Assembly (NCBI RefSeq): GCF_002368115.1
Contig: NZ_AP018316.1
Span: 4,513,142-4,577,141, forward strand
Direction: 5' to 3'
DNA: 64,000 nt
From: Dolichospermum compactum NIES-806
GTDB taxonomy: Bacteria; Cyanobacteriota; Cyanobacteriia; Cyanobacteriales; Nostocaceae
The notes beneath the pieces are model-generated. The model did no database searches. It was given only the letters and a program-made list of their open reading frames with translations, and had not been told where the DNA came from. Shown here one piece after another: positions 1-9,762 of this stretch. A program made the position numbers and the translations under genes. Every line of letters starts with the position of its first letter. Position 1 is the first letter of the stretch.

Positions 1-84
1 GCGTCAGACTGCATAAATCCTGCAAATAAACAGATTTTTGATATCTGACGCACCTTACCAATGTGCCAGTTGCGTAAGTCCTGT
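1..84. repeat. Partial copy of a GGACTTACGCAA-ended MITE-like repeat
   Basis: Positions 28-84 are identical over 57 bases to 47714-47770. Both end in TTGCGTAAGTCCTGT. The second copy shows the full element with inverted ends. Here the left end is either beyond the window edge or has diverged. The right end stops 13 bases before the stop codon of the BrxL-like gene. Confidence 0.75.
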
Positions 85-97
85 TTAAATAAAACAA

Positions 98-1555
98 TCA
101 TTTAATATCAACATAAATATCTTTTTCAGATTGCTTAAATTCGTCATCAAGATTATATAGTAAATTGCGAATTTGTTGACGAAGTTCTCTAGCAGGTTGT
201 AAACAATCGCGTTGATAATCTTGTAAAGTTAATTGAAGATGAGGATAAAGCAATTTGAGAAAACCTGATGCTGTTTTGAGAATTGCTTGTTGATCTCTAA
301 TGGTAGTATGATCATCAAATTGAGTATGTTGTTGAGCATATTGGTAAAAACTCCCATCTTTTCTTAAAGATAATAATGCTTCTCCAAAAAAATCCATTTT
401 CAACCCGATTTGATTAGCAATCATATCTCTTTGAAATTTAGGAATTTCCCAACCGGGTAAAATACCAGCAAACCGATCTAAAAATGCTGTTTCTGAGAAG
501 AATTTAGGTAATTTAGCCATTAAATTATATTTATCTTTAGGACGTTGATATTCATCAAGTTCAATATTACCTAATAAGACTAAAGAACAATCACTAGAAA
601 TAGGAATATCAGAAAACCCTGAGCGATTATAACTTCCATTCGCAAGATAGGTTTTTAATGGTCCGATAATTTCATCAGGATTATCAAATGTTAAACTTTG
701 AATTTCATCTAAAACTACTACATCGTAACGACCTAATAAACCAACTGATTTAGTTTTACCATCAATGAATAGTTTAGCAGGAGTGATTTTACCTCCACTA
801 ATTACAGAAACTTTGTTATTAATATTTTCATAAACAAAACTTTTTCCTGTTCCTTTGGGAGCTAATTCTATGAGGTGATAATTAGATTCTACTAAGGGAA
901 GTAACCGAGTTAAAATCCATGTTTTTGCTCGATAATTATAACTCGGATGATTGGGATTAAAACCCATGGAACAAAACATTAAATCTCGCCATTGTTCTGT
1001 GGTAAACTGAGAACGATGTTCAGCATAAGTTTTCAGGTTAACTTCAGAACATTGAAAAGGGTCAAAATCAATGATAGATATTTTGGAATTACCATTGATA
1101 GTATTTTTATATCTTAAAGTAATTTTCCCCCATACTCCTTGTCTCAATAACATTTGATAACGCTCAACAATATCTGAAGAAATTTCACATTCTGAGAAGT
1201 TTAAAACAGGAATATTTGCTAAAGGTTCAGGTATTTGTTTAGAGTTTTGGTCTAATTTAATTCTAACTTGAAGTAATGCAATTAATTTATGAGATTCTCC
1301 TTGTTGAATTAATTTAAATTTAATCACTTCTTGATCATCTTTTCTAGGAAATGCTTTTTGGACAAAACTATTAATTTTATCTAATTCTAAATTATCTAAA
1401 ACTCCCATTCCCGGAACAATTTTATCTAATAACCATTCAGCGACAAAACTAGGAATACCTAAAGTAGTTAGTCCACTGGAAGGTAAACGTTTTTTGTCAA
1501 TACTTAAAGATTGAAATATTTGAGTAATTAGATCATTGTTGTAATTAGAAGTCAT
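98..1555 (-). CDS. brxL: BrxL-like AAA+ protein of a BREX/Pbe-type defence operon
   Basis: A 485-residue protein and the last gene of a five-gene operon. Walker A is APKGTGKS (about residues 232-239) and Walker B is VVVLDE (about 279-284). The surrounding sequence (SVGLLGRYD..., a LGNI strand and a DRFAGILPGW segment) matches the Lon-related BREX protein BrxL as I know the family. BrxL is an AAA+ protein needed for phage restriction in BREX types 1 and 4. Longer BrxL proteins carry a C-terminal Lon-protease-like domain; here the chain ends about 200 residues after Walker B and I see no such domain. A shorter BrxL subfamily exists, so this may be the natural length. Its start overlaps the end of the PglZ gene by 11 bases, implying translational coupling. 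A mobile repeat ends 13 bases downstream of the stop, so truncation by insertion cannot be excluded. Confidence 0.82.
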   Translation of the reverse strand: MTSNYNNDLITQIFQSLSIDKKRLPSSGLTTLGIPSFVAEWLLDKIVPGMGVLDNLELDKINSFVQKAFPRKDDQEVIKFKLIQQGESHKLIALLQVRIKLDQNSKQIPEPLANIPVLNFSECEISSDIVERYQMLLRQGVWGKITLRYKNTINGNSKISIIDFDPFQCSEVNLKTYAEHRSQFTTEQWRDLMFCSMGFNPNHPSYNYRAKTWILTRLLPLVESNYHLIELAPKGTGKSFVYENINNKVSVISGGKITPAKLFIDGKTKSVGLLGRYDVVVLDEIQSLTFDNPDEIIGPLKTYLANGSYNRSGFSDIPISSDCSLVLLGNIELDEYQRPKDKYNLMAKLPKFFSETAFLDRFAGILPGWEIPKFQRDMIANQIGLKMDFFGEALLSLRKDGSFYQYAQQHTQFDDHTTIRDQQAILKTASGFLKLLYPHLQLTLQDYQRDCLQPARELRQQIRNLLYNLDDEFKQSEKDIYVDIK

Positions 1556-3761
1556 CTAAATCTCCTTGAAAACCACTACTAAAGATTTGTTGAATGGTAA
1601 TGAATGACTTTGAATCAATGTTTGATTCTCTTAAATCATTATTAGCAAAAAGAAAGGTTAATTTACCAGATAATTGAATAGTTGTTTTATTCTTGTCTGG
1701 TGGTAATTCTGGATATTTATTAATAGGTATTTTATGAATAAATTTCTCATTAGGTTTGATAGTAATATTTAATATTTTTCCTGTTTTAAATTCCTGTAAT
1801 TCATTAATGTATAAACAAAGATTTGTTAAAGATACTAGATTATGATTATAAATAGTAATTATTAATTCTCCTGGTTGTTGAGGTTTTCCTTCTCCACTAC
1901 AAGTTACTAGGACTGGATCACGTTTTAATGATTGACTTAAAACTGAAAATCCTACGACAACTTCTTCGGGAAATAGTCCCCCATGAGAACCAATAATTTC
2001 TTGATCTTTTGTATAAGTAAACGCACTGATACAATCGGAATTTCTCACAATACTAATATCATGGGGAAGTCCAAAACGTCTAGCGTCAAGAACAATAAAA
2101 CGAGAATCATCAGTTTTACCAATTCCCATTCTACCTTTTGATTTTAATTCTGCTGGACAATTAGATAATTTTTGTACTTCTCCCATCATTTGACCATGAT
2201 CACTAGCAATAATAATTTTTAATTCTTCCGAACTATGATATTCTTTTAAGAAGTATTGAATATTTTTAGCAATTCCTTCTAAACGATTGACTCTTTCTAC
2301 TGTATATAAGGTTTTCCAGTCTTTTTCTTGATGATAAAGTTCATCTAATTGATCAGTATCCCAACAATAAATTTGATATTTATTTTCTTTTAAATCTTGA
2401 TTTAACTCATGCTTATTATTATCAGTATAACGTTTTCCTGATTTTACCATTGAAAAGCCGTCTTTTGCATTAGGCTTCCAAGATGAATGTTCCGGTAATA
2501 GTTGAGAATAAAGACTCCATTTTGCATATTCAGTCTTAGTAGGAAGAATACTAAAAAGAGGTGTAATCTCTCTTTCTAGTGAAAGTTGGTTATTGTCAGT
2601 TAAAATTGCAATTAGTTCTTGATGATCTAACCATCCTAAACCATCAACAACTATCCAAAGAATAGGATTTTCTTTGGCTAATTTTTGAACTTGAAATGCT
2701 ACATTATAATTTAAGAATGAATTTTCTACATTATCAATTTTTAATTCTGGATAATATTTTATTATCCAGTTAACAAAACTATTTGCTAATTGTTCGCTAA
2801 TTTGTTGTTCTTTGGGAGTATAGTTAATATTTGTTTCCCAACTTCTAAAGGGTAAATAAGATTCTGTTACCCATTTTAAAGCATCCTGGGGACTATCATC
2901 AATTGATAAGGGTAAGGGTTGAATAGGAGGTAATTTTTGCTTGAGTTGAGATTTTTCAGTATTAGTTAAATATAAAATAATTTTACTAATTCTTTCTTGA
3001 TTTATGTAAATTGGGTGTTTTAATAAAAAATCACAAGCAATGAAAGCAATTATTTCTTTACCAGGTTCTTGATATAAAATTAAATCATCTAAAATTTTAG
3101 CTTCTGTTTGATAAATTTTTTGTTCCCAAAAGTTTCTAAATTCTTTTAAACAAGAATCAGGAACATTTAGAGGATATTTACCTAGTACATTAATAAAATT
3201 CAAATCTAAAGTTAAACCTAACCAATTCTTTAAAAGTTGATTTTTATTCTCAGTTTGATAATGACTGAGTAAATGATCATGATTATGGTTTTGACTAATT
3301 TTATGTTTCCAAACATCTTCAAATATTTGATAGTTTTGGGGAATTTGAAGACATAACCATTTAGCTAAATGTTCTATTGATAGATTATCAATTAACCAAA
3401 AATTCTCTTCAGTATGAGTTATATCAGCTAATAAAGATTCAAGCGGATGATTTGAAGTGTAACTATCAATCAGAGTTGCTAATTTTAAAATATAGTGATT
3501 ATCCCAATTATCGGGAATAGATAAAGGAGTAAGAATAGCTGTTAATTTTGGACGTGGAACTTGTTTTCTCTCAATTATTAAATCTGATTTGTTCCATACT
3601 CTTAACCATTCTTCTGTCCAATTACAAAGGGTTTTACCTTTAATCCAATAATTCTCATCTTCAAGGGTAAAATACTTTAACCACTCTACTTCGGTAGTGA
3701 TAGCAATATAGTCGGTAAGAGGTTGATATAATCCGGTAGGATCTAAGATAATTTTATTCAT
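1545..3761 (-). CDS. pglZ: PglZ-domain protein (alkaline-phosphatase-like) of the BREX/Pbe operon
   Basis: A 738-residue protein with the PglZ metal-site pattern in its second half: VVDGLGW (about 371-377), the PTKTEYAKW segment that would hold the nucleophilic Thr (about 407-415), ASDHGQ (about 519-524) and SHGGLFPEE (about 592-600). PglZ proteins belong to the alkaline phosphatase superfamily and are the signature component of all BREX types. They also occur in the phosphorothioate-linked Pbe system. The N-terminal 350 residues are helical and have no motif I recognise. The gene overlaps the upstream BrxC-like gene by 8 bases and the downstream brxL by 11 bases, so the three are probably one translationally coupled unit. 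All metal and nucleophile positions look intact, so I expect an active fold. Confidence 0.88.
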   Translation of the reverse strand: MNKIILDPTGLYQPLTDYIAITTEVEWLKYFTLEDENYWIKGKTLCNWTEEWLRVWNKSDLIIERKQVPRPKLTAILTPLSIPDNWDNHYILKLATLIDSYTSNHPLESLLADITHTEENFWLIDNLSIEHLAKWLCLQIPQNYQIFEDVWKHKISQNHNHDHLLSHYQTENKNQLLKNWLGLTLDLNFINVLGKYPLNVPDSCLKEFRNFWEQKIYQTEAKILDDLILYQEPGKEIIAFIACDFLLKHPIYINQERISKIILYLTNTEKSQLKQKLPPIQPLPLSIDDSPQDALKWVTESYLPFRSWETNINYTPKEQQISEQLANSFVNWIIKYYPELKIDNVENSFLNYNVAFQVQKLAKENPILWIVVDGLGWLDHQELIAILTDNNQLSLEREITPLFSILPTKTEYAKWSLYSQLLPEHSSWKPNAKDGFSMVKSGKRYTDNNKHELNQDLKENKYQIYCWDTDQLDELYHQEKDWKTLYTVERVNRLEGIAKNIQYFLKEYHSSEELKIIIASDHGQMMGEVQKLSNCPAELKSKGRMGIGKTDDSRFIVLDARRFGLPHDISIVRNSDCISAFTYTKDQEIIGSHGGLFPEEVVVGFSVLSQSLKRDPVLVTCSGEGKPQQPGELIITIYNHNLVSLTNLCLYINELQEFKTGKILNITIKPNEKFIHKIPINKYPELPPDKNKTTIQLSGKLTFLFANNDLRESNIDSKSFITIQQIFSSGFQGDLDDF

Positions 3762-6700
3762 TAATATCTCCCTCTTTTGACAAATATTGTTCTAGCTGGA
3801 AATATAAATTTTGTTGTCTTTGAGGAGGAAGTTGTGTAAATAAAGTAATGATTTGATTTTCTTGGCTGTCATTTTGTATATTTTGGCATCGAGTTTTAAC
3901 CGTTTCTAATAATTCTTTATCTAAGTTATTTAAATAATCAATATTTATATCTTGATTATTAATGTTTTTAAGTAACTTATCAATTAAGTTAAGTTTTTTA
4001 TCTTCTGTCTCTTGCTCAAGTTGATTAAATTCTTTTTGTAATTTATCTAACCATAATTTAGTGTCAACTTGATATTGAGTTTCAATGGATTTTATTTTTT
4101 GTTCTAGTTTATATTTATTTTGATCATATTTAGTTTGTAAATTAGGAGTGCAATTTTTAATAATTTTGTACCATTCTGTTAACTGTTGTATTTGATTCTG
4201 ATAAGTCTCAATTGTGTTGAATTGCGATGATTGAGTAATTTGAAATAACTGTCTTAAAGCATCAATTTCTTGCTGCAATTGCTGGCAAGTTAAATAATGC
4301 TTAGAGTCTTGAAAAAATAACTCTAATTTAGCTAACTTAGTATAAAGCTGGTTTAATTCTTGATTAGTTCTAACTTCAGCTAAATTTGCTGTCAATTCCT
4401 CAAGCTCTTTTATATAGCTAGAAACTTGATTATTAATAGATTTAATTAGCTGTTCAATTTCTGTATAAAATCTTTCAGCAAAGTTAAGCTGAAGGCGTAA
4501 AGTAGCTATTTCTTCAATTCCTTGTTCACATAAGACAATAGTATTTAAGAACTTTGGATTTTTTTGACGTAGTGCATCCATAATTTTATTATCTTGTTGC
4601 TGCCTTGTACTTTCAACTTCTTCTTGATTTTGAATTTCTAAAATAATTGGATTTAATTGTTCTAATATTTGTTTAACTTTTTGAGCAGATTTAGGTTGAG
4701 TAAACCGATTTTGTTGCTGACTAACTTCTTGAGATAATTGAAGAGCTTCAGTTTTAGTGATATCTGTTAATCTTTCTGCCCAAATTTTGAGAGTTATTTC
4801 TAAATTATTTAGTTGAGTTTCAATCTCTTTAATTATTGCCTCATAAAGCTTGTGCTGTTTAATAATTTCAAGATTATTAGCTAAGTTTTTTATATTACTC
4901 ATAGCTTTAATGTAATCATCTTGACTAGCATTATTACTAAGAGATTTGTAGAAAAGTTCAACTTTTTCTAAGCCATTTTTTATCTCAGTTTGATGTTTGA
5001 TTTCAGCAAATTTTCTCGTAGCAACATCAAGGGAATAGTTTAATGTTTGAATTAAATTATGAGTAGGTGAAAAAACATAAGTTATTTGTTTAATTGCTGC
5101 TTCAAGATCACTTTGATAACGCCCATATTCTTCCTCTGTTTGTAAAGATTCTGATTTTTCGCTTAAATCAATAATTATTTCTTCAATTCTATCCTGAACA
5201 ATTTGTAAAGCATCATTTTGACGTTGCAGTTGCTTTTTAGCAGGATTAACTACAATATTATCAGATTGATTAGATTGGGTAAGATTAATTGTTTTAGATA
5301 ATTTCTGTTGAAGAAGAGGATAAATTTCAGTTAAACTTTTTAGCTCAATTTGATCTCCATTATTAAATAAATTTTCTGTTTCTTCTACTGCTTTAAACCA
5401 ATTATCTATTTTCTCAATTTCGCTTAAAAGTTGTTTTCTTTTCGGTTGAATTTTTTGTACTTTTGATTGATCTGGATCACCGGAATTAATAAAATTGTCA
5501 ATATCGTGGATTAATTCTTTAGCTTGATTATAACTTAATATTGGTTCTATTTTAGGACAAGTAATAGCTCGAAGCCGAATTAATTGAGGATTTGTATTTG
5601 AGCCTAGAATCCATTTATGAACAAAATCTTTAGGTTTATCAAATACATGAGTTTCTACCCAATCTTTAATCGCTTTTTCTTCAATAGATGACTGATTTTT
5701 TTTATTAAGTAAACCAAAAGTTCCTTTTAAGATTACTTCACTCCGATGATAAACTATCCACGCAGAAAATAGCATAGTAAATGTATATTCATTGTATCCA
5801 AAAGGTGGCGCAGATAATTCTTGCCAAATTTTAGAAATCAGAACATATTTTTTAGCTTTATCTCCCAAAGCTGTTAATTGATCTATTCTATCCCATGCTT
5901 CTCTAACATTTTTATTACTAGGAATTTGCACAAAATATTTTTGAGAAGTAGTTTTAAATAAGCCCCAATTATTGAGAAATACTTGATCAACTAAGGTGTT
6001 ATAAGATTGATTAGGAAATTTATTAGGATTAAGATCATCTTCTAGTAAACGGTTAGCAGTATAACCAATTATTGTGCTTCCTGAAGGACTTTTTAAAGCC
6101 ATTTTATCATTTTTAGCAATTGGAGGTACAAAACGATAAAGTTGTTGTAAAAGATGACTAACAATACTTTGATGATCTTTTTGCTGGTAAGTAGTTAATT
6201 CTTCTAATCTGATACAATAATAGTCACAATTATTAGGAGCAATTATTTTTTTAATTTCCCTTTCAACTTTCTGTTGTATTTGCTTAGTTAATTGTGCAAA
6301 GGCTGTTCCTGAGTCTTGTTTTTCTAATGTACTTTTTCTTCGCATAATATCTATCATTAATAAATCTTGACAAATATTATTAACTGGTTCTTCAGGAATG
6401 GCTACAGCAATATATTCCTTATTTCTTGAACTGGATAAAAGTTCGTTAATCTCACAACGAAAGCTTTGTAATTCTTCAAGATTATCTGATAAAATATAAG
6501 CAAAAATTCCTTTTCCTGTTATATTATCTAAAGTTTTATATCCATTTAATACTTGTTGTTTAAAATCAGGAATATTATAAAACTTATACTCAAAAAACCA
6601 TTCATCATTAAGTAACTGATTATCATTAATGAAATGTGTGCCACTTATATTTATACTGTTTAAATAAGTTTCAATTTTCTCATTACAATGTTTGATAGCT

Positions 6701-8454
6701 AAATTAACAGATATTCTGTCAGCTTGTTTGCTCGCTTCTTCTTCTATTTCTTGCCGAACTTCTAATAAATTACTACCAGAATAAAAACGATAAGTATTAT
6801 CTCCTGTATTATGATGAATAACTTGTTTTTGTTGATCTAATTTATCTAAAGTATCCTTAGTTTCTTTTAAAGACAAACCTGTTAATTCACTAATAATAAT
6901 ATCATGTTTTTCTGATTCAGGTTTATAAAGCTTATTTTGACTAACATAAAATAGAAAAAGTCCTTTTAGAACTGCAATTTCGTTTTCTGTAGCTGATGCT
7001 GATATAGTATCATAAGCTTTTTGATATTCTGAATAATGACGAGAAAATTCAGTATGAGAAAATTCAGAAAAGGCATCAACTAAGGAAATAGCAGGAAGAT
7101 AATTTAATTTACTATTTTGTTCAACTAGTTGAGAATTAATAAACTTTTTTACATCTTCTTTTATATATTGAATTGCCGTGCGTCCTTGAGTAAAATCTAA
7201 GTTACAAAGTAAATAACTATTAAGGGGATGAAGAGGAAAACAACCTAGAGTAATATTTATTTGAAAATCTTGTAATGTCCAATTTCTTTCACGATAAATA
7301 CTAATTCTGTGTTCATGAGAATTTCTACTATCAGCTAATAGAGTATCCCGCCATGTTTGAAAAAATTGATTCCATGAATCAGTATTAATTTGTTGTTCTA
7401 ATAATCCTTTAATTACTAATTCTAAACTAGAAACAGGTTCATAAGTGCTTTCAGCAATTTCTAACCGAGAAACAAGTTTGTTATAATCATCCGCTGATTG
7501 GCTAGGAACAGATTTTGAAGGGCGAATTTGGGTAAAACAAACTAAAGCAATTTTTCCCTTATTATTCTCACAAACTTTAGTAATACTTTGTAAAGATGCT
7601 CCCCCCGCAGCAGTTGAATCTGTTGCCCATGATTTAAGATAATAATTAAGTTCATCAAATAGAATTAAAATTCCTGAATATTTGGCAGTATCTCCTGAAC
7701 ATAACTTATTAATTAATTTTTGTAAAATTGTCTCAATACTTAAATCTGTTTCAAAATCAGCAGGAAACCCATTATTTAATTCACTACTTATTTCTTTAAC
7801 AAGATGAATCATTTTATAGTTATCTTCTTCTAATAACTCAATAATGCTGTTTACATCTCTTTGATAATTATGCACTTCTAAATAATTATTAGCAATTTCC
7901 TTTTGATTGTCTGTTAATTGCTTTAAATATTTAAGTGGCTTTTCACAGAATTGTTCCGCTAAAGAATCAATAAGTCCTTCTATTTCTAAAGTTTGACGTA
8001 AAGCTCGTAAAAATATTTGTCTTAAATCTGTTCCTGAATCTCCACTAATACAAATTACTAAATGTTGCTTATTACGTCTTTTGTAAGCTGTTAAATCTTC
8101 TACTATGCCTTGATCAGTTCCTGATGCAATTTTAATTTGATTTAATATTCCTTCAACTTCAGCAGTGTCTAGTGGTAATTTAAAATAATTAGCAGTAACT
8201 AAAGCAAAATGAGATTTACCTTTACCATAATCTTGTACAAATAAATGTATATTGGGTTGATTTTGACTATGATAACTATTACAAATTGCATCGAGTACAC
8301 CTAATGTAAAAGCTTTAGGATTAATTGGATCATAATTAAAAACAAATCCTTCAGATAAACGCAAATTTTTATCAGGATCAGCCATCATATTAAAATCAAC
8401 AGCATTAGCTACCATTCCTGATTCATTAACTTTGACAAGTTCTCTCATTTTCAT
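3754..8454 (-). CDS. brxC: BrxC/PglY-like large P-loop ATPase with long C-terminal coiled coil
   Basis: At 1566 residues this is the largest gene of the operon. Near the N-terminus it has a P-loop of the DYGKGKSH form (about residues 75-82). A hydrophobic Walker B, ILILFDELN, follows at about 262-270, as in the BrxC/PglY ATPases of BREX systems. The middle part (about 330-1000) is mixed alpha/beta and helical. The last 500 residues are very rich in Gln, Glu, Lys and Leu and look like long coiled coils. BrxC/PglY is the core ATPase next to PglZ in every BREX type. An alternative start is two codons downstream (MRELVKVNE), but MKM is kept here. It lies 53 bases downstream of the small gene and overlaps pglZ by 8 bases. 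The exact BREX type is inferred from neighbours, not from this protein alone. Confidence 0.8.
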   Translation of the reverse strand: MKMRELVKVNESGMVANAVDFNMMADPDKNLRLSEGFVFNYDPINPKAFTLGVLDAICNSYHSQNQPNIHLFVQDYGKGKSHFALVTANYFKLPLDTAEVEGILNQIKIASGTDQGIVEDLTAYKRRNKQHLVICISGDSGTDLRQIFLRALRQTLEIEGLIDSLAEQFCEKPLKYLKQLTDNQKEIANNYLEVHNYQRDVNSIIELLEEDNYKMIHLVKEISSELNNGFPADFETDLSIETILQKLINKLCSGDTAKYSGILILFDELNYYLKSWATDSTAAGGASLQSITKVCENNKGKIALVCFTQIRPSKSVPSQSADDYNKLVSRLEIAESTYEPVSSLELVIKGLLEQQINTDSWNQFFQTWRDTLLADSRNSHEHRISIYRERNWTLQDFQINITLGCFPLHPLNSYLLCNLDFTQGRTAIQYIKEDVKKFINSQLVEQNSKLNYLPAISLVDAFSEFSHTEFSRHYSEYQKAYDTISASATENEIAVLKGLFLFYVSQNKLYKPESEKHDIIISELTGLSLKETKDTLDKLDQQKQVIHHNTGDNTYRFYSGSNLLEVRQEIEEEASKQADRISVNLAIKHCNEKIETYLNSINISGTHFINDNQLLNDEWFFEYKFYNIPDFKQQVLNGYKTLDNITGKGIFAYILSDNLEELQSFRCEINELLSSSRNKEYIAVAIPEEPVNNICQDLLMIDIMRRKSTLEKQDSGTAFAQLTKQIQQKVEREIKKIIAPNNCDYYCIRLEELTTYQQKDHQSIVSHLLQQLYRFVPPIAKNDKMALKSPSGSTIIGYTANRLLEDDLNPNKFPNQSYNTLVDQVFLNNWGLFKTTSQKYFVQIPSNKNVREAWDRIDQLTALGDKAKKYVLISKIWQELSAPPFGYNEYTFTMLFSAWIVYHRSEVILKGTFGLLNKKNQSSIEEKAIKDWVETHVFDKPKDFVHKWILGSNTNPQLIRLRAITCPKIEPILSYNQAKELIHDIDNFINSGDPDQSKVQKIQPKRKQLLSEIEKIDNWFKAVEETENLFNNGDQIELKSLTEIYPLLQQKLSKTINLTQSNQSDNIVVNPAKKQLQRQNDALQIVQDRIEEIIIDLSEKSESLQTEEEYGRYQSDLEAAIKQITYVFSPTHNLIQTLNYSLDVATRKFAEIKHQTEIKNGLEKVELFYKSLSNNASQDDYIKAMSNIKNLANNLEIIKQHKLYEAIIKEIETQLNNLEITLKIWAERLTDITKTEALQLSQEVSQQQNRFTQPKSAQKVKQILEQLNPIILEIQNQEEVESTRQQQDNKIMDALRQKNPKFLNTIVLCEQGIEEIATLRLQLNFAERFYTEIEQLIKSINNQVSSYIKELEELTANLAEVRTNQELNQLYTKLAKLELFFQDSKHYLTCQQLQQEIDALRQLFQITQSSQFNTIETYQNQIQQLTEWYKIIKNCTPNLQTKYDQNKYKLEQKIKSIETQYQVDTKLWLDKLQKEFNQLEQETEDKKLNLIDKLLKNINNQDINIDYLNNLDKELLETVKTRCQNIQNDSQENQIITLFTQLPPQRQQNLYFQLEQYLSKEGDINE

Positions 8455-8507
8455 AGTTCCAAGCTCCTTTTTGATTGAATTTTTCTCTTGTTTGGTGGTA
8501 AGTTATT

Positions 8508-8945
8508 TTAATGATCAATTTGTTGAAAGCGGTTTATATTCCAATTAGGGGGATTTAGTTTACTAGGTAAAATAATCCATAAAATACTTTGTAAATGTCT
8601 CATATTTGCTAAATTATTCCAAAATAAACTAAGAGGAGATTGAGGATAGCTGTAAAGATATGTGATTAAAATATCCATATCTTTTAATAAAATAATTGGT
8701 TTAGTTGTATCCGTACAAATTTTTTTAAGCACCTCTAATTCTTGCCCTAATTTATCTTGAAAACTTAAAAATTTTTGCTGAGGTTTAACTCTAATGAGTA
8801 AGTTGTCACGATAACTGACAAGTTGAGCATTATTGTTAAATAAAATTTGTTGAATTTCTAAATCATTAGGATTATCCCACAATAGTAAATGAGGAGAATC
8901 AGTTGGTTTAGCATCTTGAAGAGATAGATCATTTATTGTTAACAT
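8508..8945 (-). CDS. Small protein (145 aa) of the BREX/Pbe-type operon, possibly a degenerate BrxF-like ATPase
   Basis: I do not recognise this family with certainty. The gene sits between the DUF4007 gene, which it overlaps by 17 bases, and the BrxC-like ATPase gene, 53 bases away, so it is part of the operon. Residues around 80-95 (KPIILLKDMDIL) look like a Walker B strand. The C-terminal part (SILWIILPSKLNPPNW) resembles the end of small single-domain ATPases such as BrxF of BREX type 3. No P-loop is visible: the expected N-terminal site reads LLLWDNPND. It could be an ATPase-derived adaptor that no longer binds nucleotide, or an unrelated accessory protein. The reading frame is intact and codon use matches its neighbours. 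Confidence 0.7.
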   Translation of the reverse strand: MLTINDLSLQDAKPTDSPHLLLWDNPNDLEIQQILFNNNAQLVSYRDNLLIRVKPQQKFLSFQDKLGQELEVLKKICTDTTKPIILLKDMDILITYLYSYPQSPLSLFWNNLANMRHLQSILWIILPSKLNPPNWNINRFQQIDH

Positions 8946-9762
8946 AAGCTTTCTCCAATAAAGTTAAAGGATTATCCCAACGACGGATAATTTGATAAGG
9001 TGAAACTGTGCGTCTTTGTTCAATAATTCCTAAAGATTCTATCCTATTCAGATGTTGTTGTAAAGTTTCAGATTGAATACCTAAAACGGGGATAATTCCC
9101 ATTTTCTGAGAATAAATATCCTCAGTTAAGACAGAAGTTTCCTGATGAAAATCTCGTTCCCACAGTTTAGCTAGGAAATAACCTATCAAATAAGAATTAG
9201 GAAGTTTAGAATTCCCTGTTTGATATGTATCTGGTTTGATTTCTTTGATAAATTGACAATTAGCTAATGCTTGTTCTTGAGTATATGCTTTTAAAATATA
9301 CTTAATTCTTTTAGGAATATCTTTATCTAGTTCTTCAAATATAGGAATACTATTTTGAAATAAATCATCTTTAGTAAAAGTTGAATTTTCCGGAAGAAAA
9401 GTATAAATAAAATAAGTCCACCCTCCCCATTCAGCAGGATTTTCTGGGATTTGATTTAAACCTTGAGTACCAAAACTTAAATAAAAGTGCATTAACCAAT
9501 CAGTAGTAATTGATTTTAAATAAGGATCATGTTTTAAAACTATTTTTCCTTCTGGACTCAAATAATTATCTTTAACTAAACCTGCTCTACTTGACCAACT
9601 TTTAATTCTACCAACTTTTGCATTACCTAACCCTGTTTTGGTCATGAGATTTGCTAAAGAATCTTTTAAACCTTCTTTCTCAGCAGCAGCGTCAAGTATT
9701 CTCTTAATTTCTTCTTTTTTGAGAGCAAAATTACCGTTGAAATGTAGTTGCATCTTAGCCAT
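8929..9762 (-). CDS. DUF4007-family protein, first gene of the BREX/Pbe-type operon
   Basis: A 277-residue protein. The N-terminal third has the DUF4007 pattern as I know it: a helical segment, then a winged-helix-like stretch TGLGNAKVGRIKSW (about residues 42-55), RAGLV, LSPEGKIVL and DPYL, followed by TDWLMHF. A second helix-turn-helix-like segment lies near the C-terminus (LQQHLNRIESLGIIEQRR). DUF4007 proteins are found next to PAPS-reductase/Dnd phosphorothioation genes and in BREX type 4 or Pbe operons. A role in DNA recognition or regulation is an inference. It is the promoter-proximal gene. The nearest upstream gene, dxr, runs in the same direction but is separated by a terminator-like hairpin and a MITE, so this operon probably has its own promoter between 9763 and 9970. 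Confidence 0.75.
   Translation of the reverse strand: MAKMQLHFNGNFALKKEEIKRILDAAAEKEGLKDSLANLMTKTGLGNAKVGRIKSWSSRAGLVKDNYLSPEGKIVLKHDPYLKSITTDWLMHFYLSFGTQGLNQIPENPAEWGGWTYFIYTFLPENSTFTKDDLFQNSIPIFEELDKDIPKRIKYILKAYTQEQALANCQFIKEIKPDTYQTGNSKLPNSYLIGYFLAKLWERDFHQETSVLTEDIYSQKMGIIPVLGIQSETLQQHLNRIESLGIIEQRRTVSPYQIIRRWDNPLTLLEKAYVNNK

Noticed and set aside
98..9762. Complete BREX type 1 or 2 system
   Set aside because: No PglX methylase, BrxA/BrxB, PglW or helicase gene in the operon; gene set and order fit type 4/Pbe better.
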